Origin: Candidatus Opimibacter skivensis
GTDB taxonomy: Bacteria; Bacteroidota; Bacteroidia; Chitinophagales; Saprospiraceae
Length of the DNA stretch: 64,000 bases
Assembly (NCBI GenBank): GCA_016722045.1
Contig: JADKGY010000001.1
Location: forward strand, 248,001 to 312,000
Direction of reading: 5' to 3'
The translations under genes were made by a program, and so were the position numbers. Below are positions 60,213 through 64,000 of the stretch, piece after piece. Position 1 is the first letter of the stretch; each line of letters begins with the position of its first letter. The notes beneath the pieces are model-generated. The model saw only the letters and a program-made list of their open reading frames with translations, was not told the origin of the DNA and made no database searches.

Positions 60213-63200
60213 CTATTCCGCGGGAATAAAAATATCAAAAGTAGTCCCCTTATGCAGCTTGCTGCTGACGGTGATGATGCCATGATGATTCTCTACTATT
60301 TTTTTAACGATAGCCAGGCCGATACCGGTGCCTTCGTACTCATCTTTGTCGTGGAGCTTTTGAAATACCTGGAATATCTTATCATTGTATTCAGGTTCAA
60401 AGCCGATGCCATTGTCTTTGACGATGATGTGGCAATAATCTAAAGTAGGAGAAAGTCTTTCGTCTTTCAGCTTGTCTCCTTTTTCAACTTTACTTTTGAT
60501 GATGATGTGCGGTGGATGGCCGGGACTTGTAAACTTCAGTGCATTGCTGATCAGGTTGTACATGAGCGAATGGAACTGAAAAGCAATAATGTTGGCCGGA
60601 CACAATTCAGAAGAGTCAATGGCAGCGTGTTTTTCTTCAATGATTTCTTTAAACTCAGCTTTTACTTCATCCACAATCGAAGTCAGATCCGTCATTTCAA
60701 ACTTGCGCTCGGTAGCATTCGTTCGAGAATAAGAAAGAATATCTTCAATGAGTTTTTGCATCCTTTCTGCAGCAGACTGTATGCGGGTAAAATACTCCTT
60801 TCCGCTGTTGGATAAGTTTTGATTTTCTTTTTCGAGTATAAAGCTGGCTAGTGTTTGAATTTTTCGCAGAGGTTCCTGCAGGTCATGACTTGATATATAA
60901 GCGAAGGATTCCAGCTCTTCATTTTTTTCTTCCAATTCCAGGTTCGCCTCCTGCAGTTTGGATGTTCTTTCCGCAACAGCATTTTCTAATTCTTCTTTTT
61001 GTTCCTGCTGTACCTGAATTTCTGTATCCGTGCCGATCCACATTTTGATAGCTTCATTGTCATCTTTTTGCGCGAGGCCCCGGGTCAGATGCCATTTGTA
61101 TTTGCCTGTTTCGTTCAAAAACCGGTGTTCAATTTCAAAATTTTCACCAGTACGCAGTGAATGGTGCCAGGCATCAATCGTTTTTTCCAGATCATCGGGA
61201 TGAACGACTTTCTTCCATCCCCAATCTTTCAATTCGTCAAATGTCAATCCGGTATATTCAAACCAACAACTATTGAAATAAGTAAATTTACCTTCTGCGG
61301 TGGCTGTCCACACTTTCTGCGGCATCAGATCAGCTAGTTGACGGAATTTGAATTCACTTTTCTCTAACTCCTTTTCAATTATTCTTTTCTCTGTGATGTC
61401 ACTGATGACCAGCAGGATTAATTTTTCGCCCCCGGTTTCTTTCGCTATTTCGCGTGCATTCAGCAGCATCGTTCGCTGGCCGATGTTCTGAAATTTGTGA
61501 TTTACTTCGTAACCATAAAACGATGATTTTTCCGGAAGTATTTTTTCCAGGAAGTGCCGAAGATCAGGTATATCCCATTGTCCATTACCGATATCATAGA
61601 TCAGCTTTCCTTCCGTCTCTTCTTCGTGAACTTTGAAGACTCTATAAAATGTTCCATTGGCTGTCTTTATACGCAGATGCTTATCAAGTACGAGCAGAGG
61701 TTCAGGGATATTTTCGACGATGGCTTCAGCGTAGTTCCTTGCAGTGGCCACCTGTTCATACAGGCTGCTCATTTCGTGATTGACTACCGTCAGTTCTTCA
61801 TTGGTACTTTGAAGTTCTTCTTTGCTGGTTTCGAGTTCCTCATTCAAAGTCTGCAATTCCTCACTACCACTCATCAGTTCCTCGTTAGAGCTTTGCAGTT
61901 CTTCATTGGCGGCTTCCTGATCTTCTGTGACGCTGCGCATATCTTCCCGCAGTTGTTCCAGTTCCTGCTCCAATTGTTTTATACGGACGTCTTTGTCATT
62001 TATTTTTGATTTGGCGGAGGATTTTGTGTTTGAAGCCTTAGCCGAAAAGCCCTGAGATTCATGAAACAGAATGAGATAATGTGGTTCTATAGTATTGGGC
62101 AATCGAATCACTTCCAACGAAATATTTCGAAGGTTGCCATTTAATTCTAAGGGTATATTTTCTTTGACGACCGGTGCTTTTGTTTTTTTTGCTTTATGCA
62201 AAATGTTGCGGAGTTCAAAAGCCAATCCGTATTTAGCAAGTAAGAGTAAATTGTGCGTGGGCTTACCGGATGATTGTTCCAGATAATTATTTGTTTTACC
62301 TCTGAAGTACACGATCTCCATCTCTTCATTGACTACCACGCCGGCCGGTGTATATGAACTAAGAATGATATCGTCTGCTGTTTTTTGAAAGTCTGTCCGG
62401 ATGGATTCGATGACAGGTTCCTCATTATGGATGTTGAGTAATTGTTCGCTTCGCTGACTGGCGACAAGCATAAATTTGCCACGCACATCTTTACGAGTAT
62501 ATAATTTTTCATTTTTTACTACCGGAGCAAAAAGATCAGGTACTCCGCTGGTTGTTTCAGATTTACCAAGTAATAGAAATCCATTTGGATTCAAAGAATA
62601 GTGAAACGTTGTGAGTGCTTTCTTCTGGAGATAGGGCTCCATATAGATAAGGACATTCCGGCAACTTATAAAATCCATTTTACCAAAAGGGGGATCTTTT
62701 AAAAAATTGTGTATAGCAAATACACACATATCTCTTATGCGCTTATTGACCTGGTAGTGGCCATCGCTTTTTGTAAAGAATTCCTGAAGACGTTGTGGTG
62801 ATACATCTTCCACTTCTAACTTTGTATAAATGCCTGTTCGTGCTTTTGTAATGGCGGGTTCACTCAGATCGGTTGCGAAGATTTGCACCTTTTCTCCAAA
62901 ACCATTTTCATGATCATTCAGAAATTCTTTAAAACAAATGGCGATGGAGTAGGCCTCTTCACCTGTGCTGCAACCGGCCACCCATATCCGCAAGGATTCA
63001 GATAAAGATTTATTCTTTAAAAGTTGGGGAAATACGGATTCACAAAGATTGCTGAATACTTTTGGGTCACGAAAAAATGATGTGACAGGTATCAAAAGAT
63101 CCTGGTACAATGCATCCTGCTCACTTTTATTTTCTCTCAGATAATTGAGATAGATGGCAGGTTCTGTTATTTTATTGAGGGCCATCCTGCGCAATATTCG

Positions 63201-63941
63201 CCTGATGACGGTGGTTTGTTTATAAAACGTAAAATCAGTACCCTTCCGGACTCTTAGTAAAGAAAGTATTTGTTTGAACACTGCTGCATCCTGCTCCGGT
63301 AGATCCTCTTTGTCGCTACCATTACCACTGATGATATTGGTGACTTCTATGAGTTTTTGTGGGATTTTATCCGGCGGAAAAACAAAATCAACCACACCTG
63401 CCTGGACAGCACTAGTGGGCATACCATCATATTCGGCTGATTTTTCATCTTGTGCGAAGGTGATACCTCCATTATCTTTAATAGATTTTAATCCTTTCGT
63501 CCCATCGTTACCTGTACCCGACAATACGACGCCTATCGCGTGACTTTGGTGAACTTCAGCCAGTGAAGTAAAAAAAAGATCAATAGGAAGGTTTCGTTCA
63601 GTCTTGCTTTTTACCGGGCGTGGGGTGAGTAGCAGCACACCATCAGTCGCCACCATCATTTTATTGCTGGGGATGACATAGATATGATTGGGTTGCACTT
63701 TCATATCATCCGTTATTTCCTCAACCGGAAGCTTCGTTGTTTTTTGTAATATTTCAGGTAAAAGGCTTTCATGGCTTGGATCTAAATGCTGCACAAGAAC
63801 ATAAGCCATGCCTGAATCTTCAGGGATGGCCTTAAGTAATTTTTTAAATGCATCCAGCCCGCCTGCTGAAGCACCAATACCAACGACCGGAAATAAATTA
63901 TCGGATTTTATTTTTTTTTCGTCTGATGTTTTCATCCACAA
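60213..63941 (-). CDS. CheB-CheR-PAS hybrid histidine kinase
   Basis: A 1242-residue cytoplasmic signalling protein. Order: CheB-type methylesterase (FPVVGIGASAGGLDAFKKLL, then GVVLSGTGNDGTKGLKSI), CheR methyltransferase (VTSFFRDPKVFSNLC, RIWVAGCSTGEEAYSIAICF, MDFISCRNVLIYM), a long coiled coil of ELQSSNEEL-type repeats (about 645-725), two PAS domains (LVLDKHLRIKTANG; ADLMPQKVWTATAEGKFTYF), HisKA with phospho-His in AYISSHDLQEPLRKIQ, and a HATPase (SLMYNLISNALKF, DNGIGFEPEYND, GTGIGLAIVKKIVENHHG). Such proteins are common orphan kinases in Bacteroidota. The last 100 residues are closely similar to the Kai-module kinase at 38.7 kb. 63942-64000 holds no feature. Confidence 0.92.
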   Translation of the reverse strand: MWMKTSDEKKIKSDNLFPVVGIGASAGGLDAFKKLLKAIPEDSGMAYVLVQHLDPSHESLLPEILQKTTKLPVEEITDDMKVQPNHIYVIPSNKMMVATDGVLLLTPRPVKSKTERNLPIDLFFTSLAEVHQSHAIGVVLSGTGNDGTKGLKSIKDNGGITFAQDEKSAEYDGMPTSAVQAGVVDFVFPPDKIPQKLIEVTNIISGNGSDKEDLPEQDAAVFKQILSLLRVRKGTDFTFYKQTTVIRRILRRMALNKITEPAIYLNYLRENKSEQDALYQDLLIPVTSFFRDPKVFSNLCESVFPQLLKNKSLSESLRIWVAGCSTGEEAYSIAICFKEFLNDHENGFGEKVQIFATDLSEPAITKARTGIYTKLEVEDVSPQRLQEFFTKSDGHYQVNKRIRDMCVFAIHNFLKDPPFGKMDFISCRNVLIYMEPYLQKKALTTFHYSLNPNGFLLLGKSETTSGVPDLFAPVVKNEKLYTRKDVRGKFMLVASQRSEQLLNIHNEEPVIESIRTDFQKTADDIILSSYTPAGVVVNEEMEIVYFRGKTNNYLEQSSGKPTHNLLLLAKYGLAFELRNILHKAKKTKAPVVKENIPLELNGNLRNISLEVIRLPNTIEPHYLILFHESQGFSAKASNTKSSAKSKINDKDVRIKQLEQELEQLREDMRSVTEDQEAANEELQSSNEELMSGSEELQTLNEELETSKEELQSTNEELTVVNHEMSSLYEQVATARNYAEAIVENIPEPLLVLDKHLRIKTANGTFYRVFKVHEEETEGKLIYDIGNGQWDIPDLRHFLEKILPEKSSFYGYEVNHKFQNIGQRTMLLNAREIAKETGGEKLILLVISDITEKRIIEKELEKSEFKFRQLADLMPQKVWTATAEGKFTYFNSCWFEYTGLTFDELKDWGWKKVVHPDDLEKTIDAWHHSLRTGENFEIEHRFLNETGKYKWHLTRGLAQKDDNEAIKMWIGTDTEIQVQQEQKEELENAVAERTSKLQEANLELEEKNEELESFAYISSHDLQEPLRKIQTLASFILEKENQNLSNSGKEYFTRIQSAAERMQKLIEDILSYSRTNATERKFEMTDLTSIVDEVKAEFKEIIEEKHAAIDSSELCPANIIAFQFHSLMYNLISNALKFTSPGHPPHIIIKSKVEKGDKLKDERLSPTLDYCHIIVKDNGIGFEPEYNDKIFQVFQKLHDKDEYEGTGIGLAIVKKIVENHHGIITVSSKLHKGTTFDIFIPAE

Positions 63942-64000
63942 ATGTCCTTAGTCAGCCGTGAGTTCAAAATTTTCTTTTGTAGGTAAAGGCATGTTTTTAT

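Noticed and set aside
59826..60443. A 205-codon plus-strand frame rich in YSLLVTR
   Set aside because: It is a translation of the heptanucleotide satellite running antisense into the kinase gene.

Overview
The window looks like chromosomal DNA (or a metagenomic contig) from a Bacteroidota bacterium, probably near the Chitinophagales, Sphingobacteriales or Saprospirales. The grounds are several secreted proteins with type IX secretion (T9SS) C-terminal sorting domains, a lipoprotein with an SSCEKDD lipobox, Bacteroidota families (DUF2490, DUF4397, DUF4386, DUF6326, the four-helix-bundle/S23 family), promoter -7 boxes of the form TAnnTTTG, and AT-rich spacers without Shine-Dalgarno sequences. 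No rRNA, tRNA or CRISPR array was seen.

Layout. Positions 1-4831 hold a minus-strand histidine operon (hisG-hisD-hisC-hisB-hisH, cut by the window edge). It is preceded by a leader peptide with five His codons and an attenuator hairpin. 5.1-12.8 kb holds an M60-like secreted peptidase, an N-formylglutamate-amidohydrolase-like protein cut off from its T9SS tail by an in-frame stop, TerC, VirK, a MarR regulator and a VOC protein. 13.1-15.7 kb is a repeat island: two arrays of 98-bp REP-like units bracket a DUF559 nuclease gene, and one unit contains a suspicious run of 91 G. 15.9-34 kb holds ordinary accessory genes (ArsR/AHSA1, methyltransferase, AraC, sterol desaturase, carbonic anhydrase/LysR, SOUL/DUF1295/DUF2177) and a two-component system (TPR kinase and LuxR-type regulator). 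Two matching palindromes lie before the regulator and before a neighbouring leucine-rich-repeat protein gene.

The most interesting part is 38.2-56 kb. It has the architecture of an integron-like cassette array read on the minus strand. Nine copies of a ~110-bp imperfect-palindrome (attC-like) element, plus one of unrelated sequence but the same shape, separate unrelated genes that all point the same way. For most cassettes the first 7-10 bases (GTT plus a cassette-specific sequence) are the exact reverse complement of the bases just before that cassette's own attC-like element. This is what circular-cassette recombination leaves behind. Contents include a KaiC-KaiB-KaiB-kinase module, HicAB, a Crp/DUF6326/outer-membrane group, an Mrr-like nuclease, several unknown proteins and two decayed copies of one cassette. 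A tyrosine recombinase without the extra IntI segment lies at the proximal end. Two full IS110/IS1111-like elements sit at the same base of the attC-like elements. Their 3' non-coding region folds into two guide loops that match the target and the element's own end junction, as expected for a bridge (seek) RNA. An IS1182-family element and its relics also sit at the attC-like boundary.

56-64 kb holds a zinc-finger protein, a B12-binding-type radical SAM enzyme, a hotdog thioesterase set among heptanucleotide satellites, and a very large CheB-CheR-PAS-histidine kinase.
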